Assembly (NCBI RefSeq): GCF_002741105.1
Contig: NZ_NIQU01000005.1
Location: forward strand, 275,149-339,148
DNA: 64,000 nt
Source of the DNA: Pseudomonas sediminis
GTDB lineage: Bacteria > Pseudomonadota > Gammaproteobacteria > Pseudomonadales > Pseudomonadaceae
Direction: 5' to 3'
Positions 29,354 to 41,315 of the stretch are shown piece by piece. Numbering within the stretch: position 1 is the first letter of the stretch; each line of letters starts with the position of its first letter. The position numbers were made by a program, and so were the translations under genes. The notes beneath the pieces were generated by a model that saw only the letters and a list, made by a program, of their open reading frames with translations, did not search any database and had not been told where the DNA came from.

Positions 29354-30627
29354 CCGAACGTAGCCTGGGCGAGTGGCTCGCCTACCTCGAGCAGTTGCAT
29401 CCGTCGGCCATCGACATGGGCCTGGAGCGCTCGCGTGAGGTGGCGCAGCGGCTCGGTCTGGGCAAGCCTGCGCCATTGGTGGTTACCGTCACGGGCACCA
29501 ATGGCAAAGGCTCTACCTGTGCCTTTCTCGCCGGTCTGATCGCAGCTCAGGGGCAGCGCGTCGGTGTCTACAGTTCACCGCACCTGCTGCGTTATAACGA
29601 GCGTGTGCTTGTGCAGGGGCGAGAAGCTAGCGACGACGACTTATGCCAGGCTTTTGCGGCGGTCGAAGCCGCGCGCGGCGAGATCTCCCTGACCTATTTC
29701 GAGATGGGCACGCTGGCTGCTTTCTGGTTGTTCGAGCGTGCTCAGTTGGATGCCGTGGTGCTTGAGGTCGGTCTCGGTGGGCGCCTTGATGCGGTGAATC
29801 TGGTCGATGCCGATCTGGCTCTGATCACCAGCATTGGCCTGGATCATGCTGACTGGCTGGGCGATACCCGCGAGTCGGTCGCCTTCGAAAAGGCCGGGAT
29901 CATGCGTGCTGGCATGCCCGCGTTGTGCGGTGATCTCGACCCGCCGCAGCCCCTGCTGGAGCAGGCGGTGACCCTGGACACGCCGTTGTTCCTGCGTGGT
30001 CGCGACTACGACCTCAGTGTGCAGGCGCAGGACTGGTCCTGGTATGGCCTTGACGTCAAAGGCCAGGTACTGCGACTCGAACACCTGCCTCTTCTCGATC
30101 TGCCAATGGAAAACGCGGCGCTGGCGTTGCAGGCCTATGCGCTTCTGCCGCTGCCGTGGAATCACCAGCAGATCGTTCAGGCCCTGCTCGCCACGCGGGT
30201 AACCGGGCGTCTGGATCGTCGCGCGCTGGATTGGCGAGGCAAGTCACTCACACTGTTGCTCGATGTTGGGCATAATCCTCATGCGGCTGATTATCTGGCG
30301 CAGCGCCTGGAGAGTCGCCCGCTGAATGGAAAACGCTGGGCGGTGTTCGGTTTGTTGGCCGACAAGGACTTGCCTGGCGTGGTGGCGCCGCTTCTGAGTC
30401 TGGTTGCTGGCTGGGCCGTTGCGCCGCTGGATACGCCGCGTTCACGCTCTGCCGATGACCTGGCTGAGCACCTGCGGGGGCAGGGCATGCTGGTGGCGCA
30501 ATACCCGGATGTGCGTGCCGCGCTCGATGCGCAGTGCGAGCAGGCGGCAGAGGGTGACGAGATACTGTTGTTCGGATCGTTTTTCTGCGTGGCCGAGGCC
30601 CTGGATTGGCTGGCCCGCCCGGCTTGA
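29350..30627 (+). CDS. folC: Bifunctional folylpolyglutamate/dihydrofolate synthase
   Basis: Adds glutamates to folates and makes dihydrofolate from dihydropteroate. The 425-residue protein has the Mur-ligase-like P-loop [17 protein letters not shown] near residue 48, [31 protein letters not shown], and DVGHNPHAA in the C-terminal domain. It overlaps accD by 4 bases. The SPOR gene starts 14 bases later, so accD-folC-SPOR form one unit. Confidence 0.97.
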   Translation: MTERSLGEWLAYLEQLHPSAIDMGLERSREVAQRLGLGKPAPLVVTVTGTNGKGSTCAFLAGLIAAQGQRVGVYSSPHLLRYNERVLVQGREASDDDLCQAFAAVEAARGEISLTYFEMGTLAAFWLFERAQLDAVVLEVGLGGRLDAVNLVDADLALITSIGLDHADWLGDTRESVAFEKAGIMRAGMPALCGDLDPPQPLLEQAVTLDTPLFLRGRDYDLSVQAQDWSWYGLDVKGQVLRLEHLPLLDLPMENAALALQAYALLPLPWNHQQIVQALLATRVTGRLDRRALDWRGKSLTLLLDVGHNPHAADYLAQRLESRPLNGKRWAVFGLLADKDLPGVVAPLLSLVAGWAVAPLDTPRSRSADDLAEHLRGQGMLVAQYPDVRAALDAQCEQAAEGDEILLFGSFFCVAEALDWLARPA

Positions 30628-30641
30628 TAAGGGGATTGGGG

Positions 30642-31259
30642 ATGGCAATGCTGGACAGTGGGCTCAAGCAGCGCATGGTTGGTGCTCTGGTGCTGGTGGC
30701 ACTAGCGGTGATTTTCCTGCCGATGCTGCTGTCGCGCGAAGATGAGATGCGTCGCGTGGTGGTAGATGCGCCGGCCATGCCGCAAGCGCCGGCTACGGCC
30801 GAGATCATCGTAGAGCCTGCCGAGGTCGTTGAGCCCGAAGAGTTGCCGCAGGAACCGGTTCCCGTCGAAGAGGTGGAGCCTCAGGTCGTCGAGGTGCCCG
30901 AGCAGCCCAAGCCGACTCCGCCGCCCGTTGCGCAGCAGAGCGCACCTGATCCGGTCAAGACCGAGCAAGCGACAAGCACTGCTCCTGCCAAGCCGGAAGG
31001 GCGCCTGGACGCCAATAGCCTGCCGATCAGTTGGTCGGTGCAGTTGGCCAGTCTGTCCAGTCGCGCTGGGGCAGAAAATCTGCAGAAAACCCTGCGCAGC
31101 CAGGGATACAACGCCTATATCCGTGCCTTCGATGGCATGAACCGGGTGTTCGTCGGTCCGCTGATCGAGCGCGCCGAAGCCGAGCGTTTGCGTGATCAGC
31201 TCAATCGCCAGCACAAGCTCAGCGGTTTTGTCGTGCGCTTCCAGCCGGAAGCAGGCTAA
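30642..31259 (+). CDS. SPOR-domain membrane protein (DedD-like)
   Basis: A 205-residue inner-membrane protein. One N-terminal membrane helix (about 11-26, VGALVLVALAVIFLPML) is followed by a Pro/Glu-rich periplasmic linker (about 35-125) and a C-terminal SPOR domain (about 130-205, WSVQLASLSSRAGAENLQKT and NRVFVGPLIERAEAERLRDQ). SPOR domains bind denuded septal peptidoglycan, so a division-site role like E. coli DedD is likely, consistent with the conserved folC-dedD-cvpA-purF order. The ATG at 30642 is chosen because it follows AAGGGGA and matches relatives. An ATG at 30648 is possible. Confidence 0.9.
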   Translation: MAMLDSGLKQRMVGALVLVALAVIFLPMLLSREDEMRRVVVDAPAMPQAPATAEIIVEPAEVVEPEELPQEPVPVEEVEPQVVEVPEQPKPTPPPVAQQSAPDPVKTEQATSTAPAKPEGRLDANSLPISWSVQLASLSSRAGAENLQKTLRSQGYNAYIRAFDGMNRVFVGPLIERAEAERLRDQLNRQHKLSGFVVRFQPEAG

Positions 31260-31286
31260 GCAAGCAAGGGACTTTGCAGTGCCTGG

Positions 31287-31315
31287 TTACTCGATGTGCC
31301 GGGCTCTGCTAAAAT
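31287..31315 (+). promoter_or_regulatory. Candidate promoter of cvpA-purF
   Basis: TTACTC at 31287-31292, a 17-base spacer, then TAAAAT at 31310-31315. It lies 31 bases before the cvpA start. Confidence 0.45.
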
Positions 31316-31345
31316 GCTCCGCCTTTTCCGCTGGTAGGCCGCACC

Positions 31346-31867
31346 GTGGTATTCACCTGGGTCGATTGGGCGATCATCGCCGTCATCGCCATTTCTAGTT
31401 TGATCAGTCTCAAGCGCGGTTTCGTCAAGGAAGCCTTGTCGCTGCTGACCTGGATCATCGCAGGTGTGGTCGCCTGGATGTTCGGTGGCGCACTGGCCCA
31501 GCATCTCGTCGAATTTATCGAAACGCCTTCTGCGCGGGTCATCGCGGCCTGTGCCATTCTCTTCATCGCCACCTTGCTGGTGGGTGCTTTGGTCAATTTC
31601 CTCATTGGCGAGCTGATCCGCGTGACAGGCCTGTCCGGTACCGACCGTTTTCTCGGTATGGTTTTCGGCGCCGCGCGTGGTGGTTTGTTGGTGGTACTGC
31701 TGGTCGGGCTGATCAGCCTGGCGCCAGTAGAGCAGGATACGTGGTGGCAACAGTCGCAACTGGTGCCGCATTTTCTGATGGTCGCCGACTGGTCGAAGAA
31801 CCTCATTCTGGGGTGGTCCGATCAGTGGTCTACCGGTAGATCGGCTCACCCAGCTGATCTGCTTTAA
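31346..31867 (+). CDS. cvpA: CvpA family membrane protein
   Basis: A 173-residue inner-membrane protein with four hydrophobic segments (about 5-22, 28-48, 65-88 and 102-125). CvpA was named from colicin V production and is conserved beside purF. Its biochemical role is unsettled, with links to bile and envelope stress resistance in enteric bacteria. The signature RGFVKEALSLLTWI and GTDRFLGMVFGAARG are visible. The start is a GTG, and no better upstream or downstream ATG fits the conserved N-terminus FTWVDWAII. It lies 75 bases before purF. Confidence 0.92.
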   Translation: MVFTWVDWAIIAVIAISSLISLKRGFVKEALSLLTWIIAGVVAWMFGGALAQHLVEFIETPSARVIAACAILFIATLLVGALVNFLIGELIRVTGLSGTDRFLGMVFGAARGGLLVVLLVGLISLAPVEQDTWWQQSQLVPHFLMVADWSKNLILGWSDQWSTGRSAHPADLL

Positions 31868-31942
31868 AAGAGTGGCCGCTGCGGAGTAACCGCTGCATCG
31901 GTCGCTGAATTAGCCTGAACTATCTAGCAGGGGTCGTGGCAC

Positions 31943-33451
31943 ATGTGTGGCATCGTCGGTATCGTCGGTAAATCGAACGTCAATCAGGCGCTGTATGACG
32001 GGCTCACCGTCCTCCAGCACCGCGGCCAGGATGCTGCCGGTATTGTCACCAGCCATGATGGCCGCCTGTTCCTGCGCAAGGACAACGGCCTGGTGCGTGA
32101 CGTGTTCCAGCAGCGCCACATGCAGCGCCTGGTTGGCCATATGGGCATCGGCCATGTGCGCTACCCGACCGCTGGCAGTTCCAGTTCGGCCGAAGCTCAG
32201 CCGTTCTACGTTAACTCGCCGTACGGCATCACCTTGGCGCATAACGGTAACCTGACCAACGTCGAGCAGTTGGCCAAGGAAATCTACGAGTCCGACCTGC
32301 GCCACGTGAACACCAATTCCGACTCGGAAGTGCTGCTCAACGTGTTCGCCCACGAACTGGCCCAGCGCGGCAAGCTGCAGCCCACCGAGGAAGACGTGTT
32401 CGCCGCCGTTACCCACGTGCACGAGCGCTGCCTGGGCGGTTACGCCGTGGTGGCAATGATCACTGGCTATGGCATCGTCGGCTTCCGTGACCCCAACGGC
32501 ATTCGCCCGATCGTATTTGGCCAGCGTCATACCGACGAAGGCGTCGAGTACATGATCGCCTCCGAGAGCGTATCGCTGGACGTGCTGGGCTTCACCCTGA
32601 TCCGCGATCTGGCACCGGGCGAGGCTGTCTACATCACTGAAGAGGGCAAGTTGTTCACCCGCCAGTGCGCGGCAAACCCGCAGTACGCGCCCTGCATCTT
32701 CGAGCACGTTTACCTGGCGCGCCCGGACTCGATCATGGACGGTATCTCGGTGTACAAGGCGCGTCTGCGCATGGGCGAGAAGCTGGCCGACAAGATCCTG
32801 CGCGAGCGTCCAGAGCACGATATCGACGTGGTCATCCCGATTCCCGACACCAGCCGCACGGCGGCGCTGGAGCTGGCCAATCACCTGGGCGTGAAATTCC
32901 GCGAAGGTTTCGTCAAGAACCGCTACATCGGCCGTACCTTCATCATGCCCGGCCAGGCGGCACGCAAGAAATCCGTGCGGCAGAAACTCAACGCCATCGA
33001 GCTGGAGTTCCGCGGCAAGAACGTGATGCTGGTGGATGACTCCATCGTGCGTGGCACGACCTGCAAGCAGATCATTCAGATGGCCCGCGAGGCCGGCGCG
33101 AAGAATGTCTACTTCTGCTCTGCGGCCCCGGCAGTGCGCTACCCGAATGTCTACGGTATCGACATGCCCAGCGCCCATGAGCTGATTGCCCATGGCCGTA
33201 CCACCGAGGAAGTCTGCGAGCTGATCGGTGCCGACTGGCTGATCTATCAGGATCTGCCGGATCTGATCGAAGCGGTCAGCGGCAGCAAGAAGATCAAGAT
33301 CGATAACTTCGACTGCGCGGTGTTTGACGGGAAGTACGTCACTGGCGACGTCGATGAGGCCTACCTGGATAAGATCGAGCAGGCGCGTAATGATGCCAGC
33401 AAGGTCAAGTCGCAGGCAGTCAGCGCGATCATCGATCTGTATAACAACTGA
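31943..33451 (+). CDS. purF: Amidophosphoribosyltransferase
   Basis: First committed step of de novo purine synthesis: glutamine plus PRPP gives phosphoribosylamine. The 502-residue protein begins [11 protein letters not shown]. Cys2 becomes the N-terminal nucleophile of the glutaminase domain (about 1-235). The PRPP-binding loop [18 protein letters not shown] is near residue 365. It is probably co-transcribed with cvpA. It is followed by a REP-like palindrome and metZ. Confidence 0.98.
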   Translation: MCGIVGIVGKSNVNQALYDGLTVLQHRGQDAAGIVTSHDGRLFLRKDNGLVRDVFQQRHMQRLVGHMGIGHVRYPTAGSSSSAEAQPFYVNSPYGITLAHNGNLTNVEQLAKEIYESDLRHVNTNSDSEVLLNVFAHELAQRGKLQPTEEDVFAAVTHVHERCLGGYAVVAMITGYGIVGFRDPNGIRPIVFGQRHTDEGVEYMIASESVSLDVLGFTLIRDLAPGEAVYITEEGKLFTRQCAANPQYAPCIFEHVYLARPDSIMDGISVYKARLRMGEKLADKILRERPEHDIDVVIPIPDTSRTAALELANHLGVKFREGFVKNRYIGRTFIMPGQAARKKSVRQKLNAIELEFRGKNVMLVDDSIVRGTTCKQIIQMAREAGAKNVYFCSAAPAVRYPNVYGIDMPSAHELIAHGRTTEEVCELIGADWLIYQDLPDLIEAVSGSKKIKIDNFDCAVFDGKYVTGDVDEAYLDKIEQARNDASKVKSQAVSAIIDLYNN

Positions 33452-33485
33452 TGCGAGCGGGCAGGGCAGCGGTCCTGCCCGGTCC

Positions 33486-33546
33486 GTAGCCCGGATGCAA
33501 TCCGGGGGAATGTCACTCTGAATTTCCCGGATTGCATCCGGGCTAC
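33486..33546. repeat. REP-like palindrome (GTAGCCCGGAT family)
   Basis: GTAGCCCGGATGCAATCCGG faces CCGGATTGCATCCGGGCTAC across an approximately 20-base spacer. The arms are perfectly complementary over at least 20 bases. A TTTTTG run follows, so it may also terminate purF transcription. Related short arms occur at 1282-1300 and 49758-49778. Confidence 0.8.
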
Positions 33547-33564
33547 TTTTTGTGAGGTAGCGAT

Positions 33565-34776
33565 ATGACTCTGGAATGGGAAGCCGGCAGGCTGGACAGT
33601 GACCTGGATGGCGTAGGCTTCGACACCTTGGCCGTGCGTGCAGGTCAGCACCGTTCGCCTGAGGGCGAGCATGGCGAAGCGTTGTATTTGACCTCCAGTT
33701 ACGTGTTTCGTACCGCTGCCGATGCCGCCGCGCGTTTTGCTGGCGAAGTGCCGGGCAACGTCTATTCGCGCTATACCAACCCTACCGTACGTACCTTCGA
33801 AGAGCGCATTGCCGCACTGGAAGGCGCCGAGCAGGCGGTGGCCACTGCCTCCGGCATGTCGGCGATTCTTGCCATTGTCATGAGCCTGTGCAGTGGCGGT
33901 GACCATGTGTTGGTGTCGCGCAGCGTATTTGGTTCGACCATCAGCCTGTTCGAGAAGTACCTCAAGCGCTTTGGCATCGAGGTGGATTACGTACCGCTGG
34001 CGGATCTGGATGCCTGGCAGGGCGCGTTCAAGCCCAATACCAAGCTGCTGTTCGTCGAGTCGCCTTCCAATCCGCTGGCCGAACTGGTGGATATCGCCGT
34101 ACTGGCCGAGATCGCCCATGCTCGCGGCGCGCTTCTGGCGGTGGACAACTGTTTCTGCACGCCGGCCCTGCAGCAGCCGCTGAAACTTGGCGCAGATATC
34201 GTCATGCATTCGGCGACCAAGTACATCGACGGCCAGGGGCGTGGCCTGGGTGGTGTGGTTGCCGGTCGCAGTGAGCAGATGAAGGAAGTGGTGGGTTTCC
34301 TGCGTACCGCCGGGCCGACCCTCAGCCCTTTCAACGCCTGGATGTTCGTCAAGGGCCTGGAGACGCTGCGCATCCGTATGCGCGCGCAGAGCGAGAGTGC
34401 CCTGCAACTGGCTCTATGGCTGGAACAGCAGCCGCAGGTCGAGCGTGTGTACTACGCTGGCCTGCCCAGCCATCCGCAGCATGAGCTGGCGAAGAAGCAG
34501 CAGAGCGCCTTTGGCGCGGTGGTCAGTTTCGAGGTCAAGGGTGGCCGTGATGCCGCATGGAAAGTGATCGATGGCACTCGCGTCATTTCGATCACCACCA
34601 ACCTTGGCGACACCAAGACCACCATCGCCCACCCGGCAACCACTTCGCACGGTCGGCTGACGCCACAGGAGCGCGCCAATGCTGGCATCCGCGACAGCCT
34701 GATTCGCGTTGCAGTGGGCCTGGAAGAGCTGGAAGACCTCAAGGCAGACCTGGCGCGCGGCCTGGCCGCACTCTGA
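33565..34776 (+). CDS. metZ: O-succinylhomoserine sulfhydrylase
   Basis: A PLP enzyme that makes homocysteine directly from O-succinylhomoserine and sulfide, the pseudomonad methionine route. The 403-residue product has [50 protein letters not shown], and the PLP lysine Lys219 in [15 protein letters not shown]. It belongs to the Cys/Met-metabolism family, and the MetZ assignment rests on the purF neighbourhood and overall resemblance. The short-chain dehydrogenase gene starts 2 bases after its stop. Confidence 0.95.
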   Translation: MTLEWEAGRLDSDLDGVGFDTLAVRAGQHRSPEGEHGEALYLTSSYVFRTAADAAARFAGEVPGNVYSRYTNPTVRTFEERIAALEGAEQAVATASGMSAILAIVMSLCSGGDHVLVSRSVFGSTISLFEKYLKRFGIEVDYVPLADLDAWQGAFKPNTKLLFVESPSNPLAELVDIAVLAEIAHARGALLAVDNCFCTPALQQPLKLGADIVMHSATKYIDGQGRGLGGVVAGRSEQMKEVVGFLRTAGPTLSPFNAWMFVKGLETLRIRMRAQSESALQLALWLEQQPQVERVYYAGLPSHPQHELAKKQQSAFGAVVSFEVKGGRDAAWKVIDGTRVISITTNLGDTKTTIAHPATTSHGRLTPQERANAGIRDSLIRVAVGLEELEDLKADLARGLAAL

Positions 34777-34778
34777 GC

Positions 34779-35555
34779 ATGTTGGAGTGGGGCACGAATG
34801 ACACGCCCAACAATGGGCGTGTCGCGTTGGTCACCGGAGCCGCGCGCGGTATTGGCTTAGGCATCAGCGCCTGGCTGATCACCGAGGGCTGGCAGGTGGT
34901 GCTGGCCGACGTGGACCGTGAGCGGGGCTCCAGGGTAGCGCGTGTGCTGGGTAACAATGCCTGGTTCGTCGCCATGGACGTAGCCAAGGAAGATCAGGTC
35001 AGTGTCGGCGTTGCCGAGATACTCGGCCAGTTTGGTCGCCTCGATGCACTGGTGTGCAATGCAGCTATCTCCGATCCGCACTCCCCGCCGCTGGAGTCGC
35101 TTGATCTCAAGCGCTGGAATCGTACGCTGGCGGTCAACCTGACCGGTGCCATGCTGCTGGCCAAGCACTGCGCGCCTTATCTGCGTGGGCATCGCGGCGC
35201 CATCGTCAATATCGCCTCGACCCGTGCCAGCCAGTCCGAAGCCGATTGCGAGGCCTACGCTGCGAGCAAGGGCGGCCTCGTTGCGCTCACGCATGCGCTA
35301 TCGGTCAGCCTGGGGCCGGAGGTGCGGGTCAACTGCGTTAGCCCTGGCTGGATCGACGCTCGTGACCCGTCGCAGCAACGCCTGGAGCCACTGTCGGTGT
35401 TCGATCATGCGCAGCATCCGGTTGGCCGTGTCGGTACGGTAGAGGATGTCGCGGCGCAGGTTGCCTGGCTGCTCTCCGATGCGGCCGGTTTCGTCACCGG
35501 GCAGGAGTTCGTCATCGATGGCGGCATGAGCCGCAAGATGATCTACCAAGACTGA
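34779..35555 (+). CDS. Short-chain dehydrogenase/reductase (SDR)
   Basis: A 258-residue NAD(P)-dependent oxidoreductase with a Rossmann fold: cofactor motif [10 protein letters not shown] near residue 20, CNAAIS, the catalytic Ser in [11 protein letters not shown], and the YAASKGG Tyr/Lys pair near residue 155. [13 protein letters not shown] ends the typical core. The start ATG lies 2 bases after metZ, and longer in-frame forms would run into metZ. The substrate is unknown. Tight linkage to metZ suggests co-expression more than shared chemistry. Confidence 0.92.
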   Translation: MLEWGTNDTPNNGRVALVTGAARGIGLGISAWLITEGWQVVLADVDRERGSRVARVLGNNAWFVAMDVAKEDQVSVGVAEILGQFGRLDALVCNAAISDPHSPPLESLDLKRWNRTLAVNLTGAMLLAKHCAPYLRGHRGAIVNIASTRASQSEADCEAYAASKGGLVALTHALSVSLGPEVRVNCVSPGWIDARDPSQQRLEPLSVFDHAQHPVGRVGTVEDVAAQVAWLLSDAAGFVTGQEFVIDGGMSRKMIYQD

Positions 35556-35558
35556 TTG

Positions 35559-35625
35559 GTAGGAGCGAGCTCTGCTCGCGAAATGCAGTGTTGCAGGCGC
35601 TTCGCGAGCTGCGCTAGCGCCCTAC
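35559..35625. repeat. REP-like repeat (GTAGGAGCG family)
   Basis: GTAGGAGCGAGCTCTGCTCG with a nested palindrome faces CGCTAGCGCCCTAC. The GTAGGAGCG start is typical of Pseudomonas REP sequences. A second member of this family lies at 52673. Confidence 0.7.
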
Positions 35626-35641
35626 GGACTCGATAGAAACG

Positions 35642-35667
35642 AAAAAGGCTCCCGAAGGAGCCTTTTT
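35642..35667. terminator. Bidirectional terminator between the SDR and ETF-QO genes
   Basis: AAAAAGGCTCC-CGAA-GGAGCCTTTTT is a perfect hairpin with A and T runs. It can end transcripts arriving from both converging genes. Confidence 0.92.
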
Positions 35668-35681
35668 CATGTGTGGCCGAA

Positions 35682-37346
<1,665 letters not shown>

Positions 37347-37669
37347 AGGCTATCTCCTACTCAAGGCTCTTCGATGTTTTATATTGGAGGGCACGGCTCA
37401 CCCCCTAACCGCGGCGTGGGCATTATATCTACACCCTCTCTGCGGGCCAATACAAACGTTTGTTTGAATTTTCTGTAGGCCTGTTAGAATCGTACTACAT
37501 CGCGGATGACCGGCCGGTTCGCTGTATTGACCAGGCCAGGCCGCGGGGTCAAGATACGGGCGGTTTTGCGCTCGCCGTCTGGGCTGAAAGGTTGGCTCCT
37601 GCCAATTTATATCGCTGACCAGGCTCGCCTTGGCGAGATTCTTATTCACCGGAGAGTAACGAGGAATCC
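37347..37669. promoter_or_regulatory. Divergent etf control region
   Basis: This 323-base gap holds both promoters. A candidate rightward promoter has a -35-like TTTGAA and -10 TAGAAT at 37485-37490, overlapped by the PsrA-like palindrome. The rest contains short GC-rich stretches and no gene I can support. Ribosome-binding sites are GGAGATA for ETF-QO and GGAGAGTAACGAGGA for etfB. Confidence 0.6.
37453..37466. promoter_or_regulatory. Candidate PsrA operator
   Basis: CAAAC-GTTT-GTTTG fits the published PsrA consensus (G/C)AAAC-N(2-4)-GTTT(G/C) with a 4-base spacer. PsrA is a TetR-family repressor released by long-chain fatty acids and controls beta-oxidation genes in Pseudomonas. The site overlaps the -35 region of the etfB promoter. 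Confidence 0.65.
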
Positions 37670-38419
37670 ATGAAGGTTCTTGTAGCTGTCAAACGAGTGG
37701 TTGACTACAACGTCAAGGTTCGCGTCAAGGCGGACAACAGCGGCGTCGACCTCGCCAACGTCAAGATGTCCATGAACCCCTTCTGCGAAATCGCCGTGGA
37801 AGAAGCCGTACGTCTGAAGGAGAAAGGCGTGGCGAGCGAAATCGTCGTCGTCTCCATCGGCCCGGCTACCGCTCAGGAACAGCTGCGCACCGCGCTGGCT
37901 CTGGGTGCCGACCGCGCTATCCTGGTCGAATCCAATGACGAGCTGAACTCCCTGGCTGTGGCCAAGCTGCTCAAGGCAGTGGTCGACAAGGAGCAGCCGC
38001 AACTGGTGATCATGGGCAAGCAGGCCATCGACAGCGACAACAACCAGACCGGCCAGATGCTCGGCGCCCTGACTGGCTTCGGCCAAGGCACCTTCGCCTC
38101 CAAGGTCGAAGTTGCTGGCGACAAGGTCAACGTCACCCGTGAGATCGATGGCGGTCTGCAGACCGTTGCGCTGAACCTGCCGGCGATCGTCACCACCGAC
38201 CTGCGCCTGAACGAGCCGCGCTATGCGTCGCTGCCGAACATCATGAAGGCCAAGAAGAAGCCGCTGGAAACCGTTACCCCGGACGCCCTGGGCGTTTCCA
38301 CCGCTTCCACCGTCAAGACCCTGAAAGTCGAAGCGCCGGCTGCTCGCAGCGCTGGCATCAAGGTCAAGTCCGTGGCTGAACTGGTCGAGAAACTGAAGAA
38401 CGAGGCGAAGGTAATCTAA
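37670..38419 (+). CDS. etfB: Electron transfer flavoprotein subunit beta
   Basis: The small ETF subunit, which holds AMP and docks acyl-CoA dehydrogenases. It has 249 residues, the family length. Visible are the N-terminus [53 protein letters not shown] and the recognition-loop region [19 protein letters not shown]. etfA starts immediately after its stop codon, so equimolar synthesis is expected. Confidence 0.98.
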   Translation: MKVLVAVKRVVDYNVKVRVKADNSGVDLANVKMSMNPFCEIAVEEAVRLKEKGVASEIVVVSIGPATAQEQLRTALALGADRAILVESNDELNSLAVAKLLKAVVDKEQPQLVIMGKQAIDSDNNQTGQMLGALTGFGQGTFASKVEVAGDKVNVTREIDGGLQTVALNLPAIVTTDLRLNEPRYASLPNIMKAKKKPLETVTPDALGVSTASTVKTLKVEAPAARSAGIKVKSVAELVEKLKNEAKVI

Positions 38420-39349
38420 ATGACTATCCTGGTTATCGCTGAACACACCAATGCCGCTCTGGCTGCCGCTACCCTGAACACCGTTGCCGCTGCGCAGAAG
38501 ATCGGTGGCGACATCCACGTGCTGGTAGCCGGTGCCAACGCTGGCGCTGCTGCCGAAGCCGCTGCCAAGATCGCTGGCGTGGCCAAAGTCCTGGTTGCCG
38601 ACAACGCTGCCTATGCCAACCAGCTGCCGGAGAACGTTGCTCCGCTGGTAGCCGAGCTGGGCAAAAGCTACAGCCACATCCTGGCCGCCGCCACCAGCAA
38701 CGGCAAGAACATCCTGCCGCGCGTCGCTGCTGCACTGGACGTCGATCAGATCTCCGAGATCATCGCCGTTGAAAGCGCCGACACCTTCAAGCGCCCGATC
38801 TATGCCGGTAACGCCATCGCGACCGTGCAGTCCTCGGCTGCCATCAAGGTGATCACCGTGCGTAGCACCGGTTTTGACGCCGCTGCTGCTGAAGGTGGCT
38901 CCGCTGCTGTTGAAGCCGTTTCCGGTCCGGCCGATGCCGGTAAGTCCGCTTTCGTCGGCGAAGAGCTGGCCAAGTCCGACCGTCCGGAGCTGACCGCTGC
39001 CAAGATCGTCGTATCCGGCGGCCGTGGTATGGGCAATGGCGACAACTTCAAGCACCTGTACTCCCTGGCTGACAAGCTGGGCGCTGCGGTCGGCGCTTCC
39101 CGCGCTGCGGTCGACGCCGGCTTCGTACCGAACGACATGCAGGTCGGTCAGACCGGCAAGATCGTTGCGCCGCAGTTGTACATCGCCGTCGGTATCTCCG
39201 GCGCGATCCAGCACCTGGCCGGTATGAAGGACTCCAAGGTGATCGTCGCGATCAACAAGGACGAAGAGGCGCCGATCTTCCAGGTCGCCGACTACGGTCT
39301 GGTTGCCGACCTGTTCGAAGCCGTACCGGAGCTGGAGAAGTCGGTCTAA
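38420..39349 (+). CDS. etfA: Electron transfer flavoprotein subunit alpha
   Basis: The FAD-carrying subunit of ETF. The 309-residue product has an Ala-rich N-terminal domain and a C-terminal FAD domain with [52 protein letters not shown] and [18 protein letters not shown]. It is contiguous with etfB and is followed by a strong terminator. Confidence 0.98.
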   Translation: MTILVIAEHTNAALAAATLNTVAAAQKIGGDIHVLVAGANAGAAAEAAAKIAGVAKVLVADNAAYANQLPENVAPLVAELGKSYSHILAAATSNGKNILPRVAAALDVDQISEIIAVESADTFKRPIYAGNAIATVQSSAAIKVITVRSTGFDAAAAEGGSAAVEAVSGPADAGKSAFVGEELAKSDRPELTAAKIVVSGGRGMGNGDNFKHLYSLADKLGAAVGASRAAVDAGFVPNDMQVGQTGKIVAPQLYIAVGISGAIQHLAGMKDSKVIVAINKDEEAPIFQVADYGLVADLFEAVPELEKSV

Positions 39350-39372
39350 ACCGCTTTTCCCGCTACGAAAAA

Positions 39373-39396
39373 CCCGCTCACCAGAGCGGGTTTTTT
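39373..39396. terminator. Terminator after etfA
   Basis: CCCGCTC-ACCA-GAGCGGG (39373-39390) is followed by TTTTTT and preceded by AAAAA, so it can serve etfA and also the converging hydrolase gene. Confidence 0.93.
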
Positions 39397-39432
39397 ATTG
39401 CCTGCGCGTTGCTCGCGATCAGCGCCTAGCCA

Positions 39433-40359
39433 TCACTTCAGGCCTTCGAGAAAGCCTCGGTAGAGCAGGGCGCTTTCTTCAGGGCGTTCGAGCATGGGTG
39501 CGTGACCGACGTTATCCATGATCACCACACTGGGTTTGCTCAGCAGGGGTTGCATGACCTCGATGCTGGAGACATCCAGCACGCGGTCCTGTCTGCCCCA
39601 GAGCAGCAGGGTCGGCGCCTGAATCTTGGACAGCTCGGGTGCCAGCGGCACTGGGCGCTCCACGAGTTGCTTGAATACCTGGTCGTAATGCGTGGCCTTG
39701 GCCATGGCGCGTTCGCCCAGATAGCGTTTGAGCGATTCCGGCAGGTAGGGCGGTTCGACGAAGACGAAGTGCAGCAGCTTGTCGAAATCCTGCGGCTGTT
39801 TGACCACCAGCGGGTTGGGCGAGCCACTGGTCAACAGTTGATACAGTTCGCTTTTGTGTGGGCTGTCGATTCCGGCGTTGGCGAACAGTGCCAGCGAGCG
39901 GACGCGTTCCGGGTAGCGCGCGGCGAAGAGGGCGGCAATCTGTCCGCCCATCGAGTTGCCCAGCACGTGCGCCTGTCGGACGCCCAGCTCATCGAGGATA
40001 TCCGCCAGGCGCTCGGCCTGGGTGCCGACGTCGTAGCTGCCTGGCGGCAGGTCGCTATCGCCGAAGCCGGGCAGGTCCAGTGCGATGACGCGATAGTCCT
40101 GAGTCAGGTGGCGGGAAAAACGCAGCCAGTTATCCTTGTCTGCAGCGAACCCGTGGAGCAGTACCAGGGTTTCACCGCTTGCCGGTCCTCCCCGGTAATA
40201 ATGGATGTTAAGATTGTGGACAGATAGTTGCTCGTGACTGAGCCCGGCGCGGTACTGTTCTATCAGGCGCAGGCTGGCCAGTTGAGTCGCTGGAACGAAA
40301 TACAGCGTGGCGGCGCTGCCTGATAGCAGAAGCAGCAATACGAACAGCAGTTTTTTCAT
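39433..40359 (-). CDS. Exported or membrane-anchored alpha/beta hydrolase (lipase-like)
   Basis: A 308-residue protein with an N-terminal hydrophobic segment (about 3-23) acting as a signal peptide or anchor. The hydrolase core has LVLLHGFAADKDNW (oxyanion loop), the nucleophile Ser136 in GNSMGGQ, LLWGRQDRVLDVSS with the acid, and NVGHAPMLERPEE with the histidine. A periplasmic esterase or lipase activity is likely, with the substrate unknown. It converges on etfA. Confidence 0.9.
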   Translation of the reverse strand: MKKLLFVLLLLLSGSAATLYFVPATQLASLRLIEQYRAGLSHEQLSVHNLNIHYYRGGPASGETLVLLHGFAADKDNWLRFSRHLTQDYRVIALDLPGFGDSDLPPGSYDVGTQAERLADILDELGVRQAHVLGNSMGGQIAALFAARYPERVRSLALFANAGIDSPHKSELYQLLTSGSPNPLVVKQPQDFDKLLHFVFVEPPYLPESLKRYLGERAMAKATHYDQVFKQLVERPVPLAPELSKIQAPTLLLWGRQDRVLDVSSIEVMQPLLSKPSVVIMDNVGHAPMLERPEESALLYRGFLEGLK

Positions 40360-40472
40360 GGCGTGTCCTTATCGCGAATTATTATGGCGGCGCCATTAAG
40401 CTAGCATGAACATCGAGGATGCCGGGGTGCCAAGACCATCCCACCGATCAACGCATAAACCGAGAGTAGCCA

Positions 40473-41306
40473 ATGCCAGAGCGTTGTCTGTTTAAGTCGC
40501 TGTTGCTGTGGTGCGCCCTGGCTCTGATGCCAGCCGCTGCTCTGGCTGCCGGTAAGTGCGAGCGCCTGGTGGCGACCGGCAATCCGGAGTATCCCCCTTA
40601 TCTTTGGCGTGACCCGCAGAATCCGCAGCAACTGATCGGCGCCAATGCCGACCTGCTCAAGCATCTGGCCAAGGAGCTGGGCGTGGTGGTCGACGTGATC
40701 TACACCGGGCCTTGGTCGCGCGCGCAGGACGAGGTGCGTACCGGCCGTGTCGACCTGCTGGCTGGGGCGTTTCTGACGCTACCGCGTCTGGAGAACATGG
40801 ATTACGTGCACCCGGCATTCTTCTTCACGCCGAGTGTGGTCTGGGTGCGCAAGGGCGAGGCCTTTCCCTACGGTAGCTGGATCGACCTGCAAGGGCATAC
40901 CGGCGACACCCTGGTGGGCAATAGCTTCGGCCAGCAGTTCGACGCCTTCGCCAAGCAGAACCTGAAGCTGGAGGGTGTCTCCAGCCTGACGCAGGCTTTC
41001 CAGAAACTGCTGCTAGGCCGCACCGACTACGTGCTCTACGAGCGCTATCCCGGCCTCGCGCTCGCCGAGACGCTGGGTATGGACGATGACCTGGAGGTGC
41101 TGGATCCGCCGATTTCCAGCGAAGGCCTCTACCTTACCTTGTCGCACAATTCGGCGTGCAACGAGCCCTGGCTGCGTGGCCAGCTGGCGCGGAAAATGAC
41201 AGAAATGGTCGCCGCCGGCCTGCCTGAGCAGTTCCTGCAAAGCAATCTTGAGCTTTGGAAGGCGCAGCAGATGCAGCCCGACCCGGTTGGCGACGTCACT
41301 CAGTAG
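40473..41306 (+). CDS. Periplasmic solute-binding protein family 3
   Basis: A 277-residue exported protein with a signal peptide (about 1-26, ending ALAAG) and a bacterial extracellular solute-binding family-3 domain: PYLWRDPQNPQQLIGANADL, VDVIYTGPWSRAQDEVRTGR, DLLAGAFLTLPR and YVLYERYPGLALAE. Such proteins bind polar amino acids or related ligands. No ABC permease or ATPase gene is adjacent. It precedes two lipoprotein genes by 9 bases, so it may act as an envelope sensor or assembly component and not only in uptake. Confidence 0.85.
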   Translation: MPERCLFKSLLLWCALALMPAAALAAGKCERLVATGNPEYPPYLWRDPQNPQQLIGANADLLKHLAKELGVVVDVIYTGPWSRAQDEVRTGRVDLLAGAFLTLPRLENMDYVHPAFFFTPSVVWVRKGEAFPYGSWIDLQGHTGDTLVGNSFGQQFDAFAKQNLKLEGVSSLTQAFQKLLLGRTDYVLYERYPGLALAETLGMDDDLEVLDPPISSEGLYLTLSHNSACNEPWLRGQLARKMTEMVAAGLPEQFLQSNLELWKAQQMQPDPVGDVTQ

Positions 41307-41315
41307 GAAAATCTC

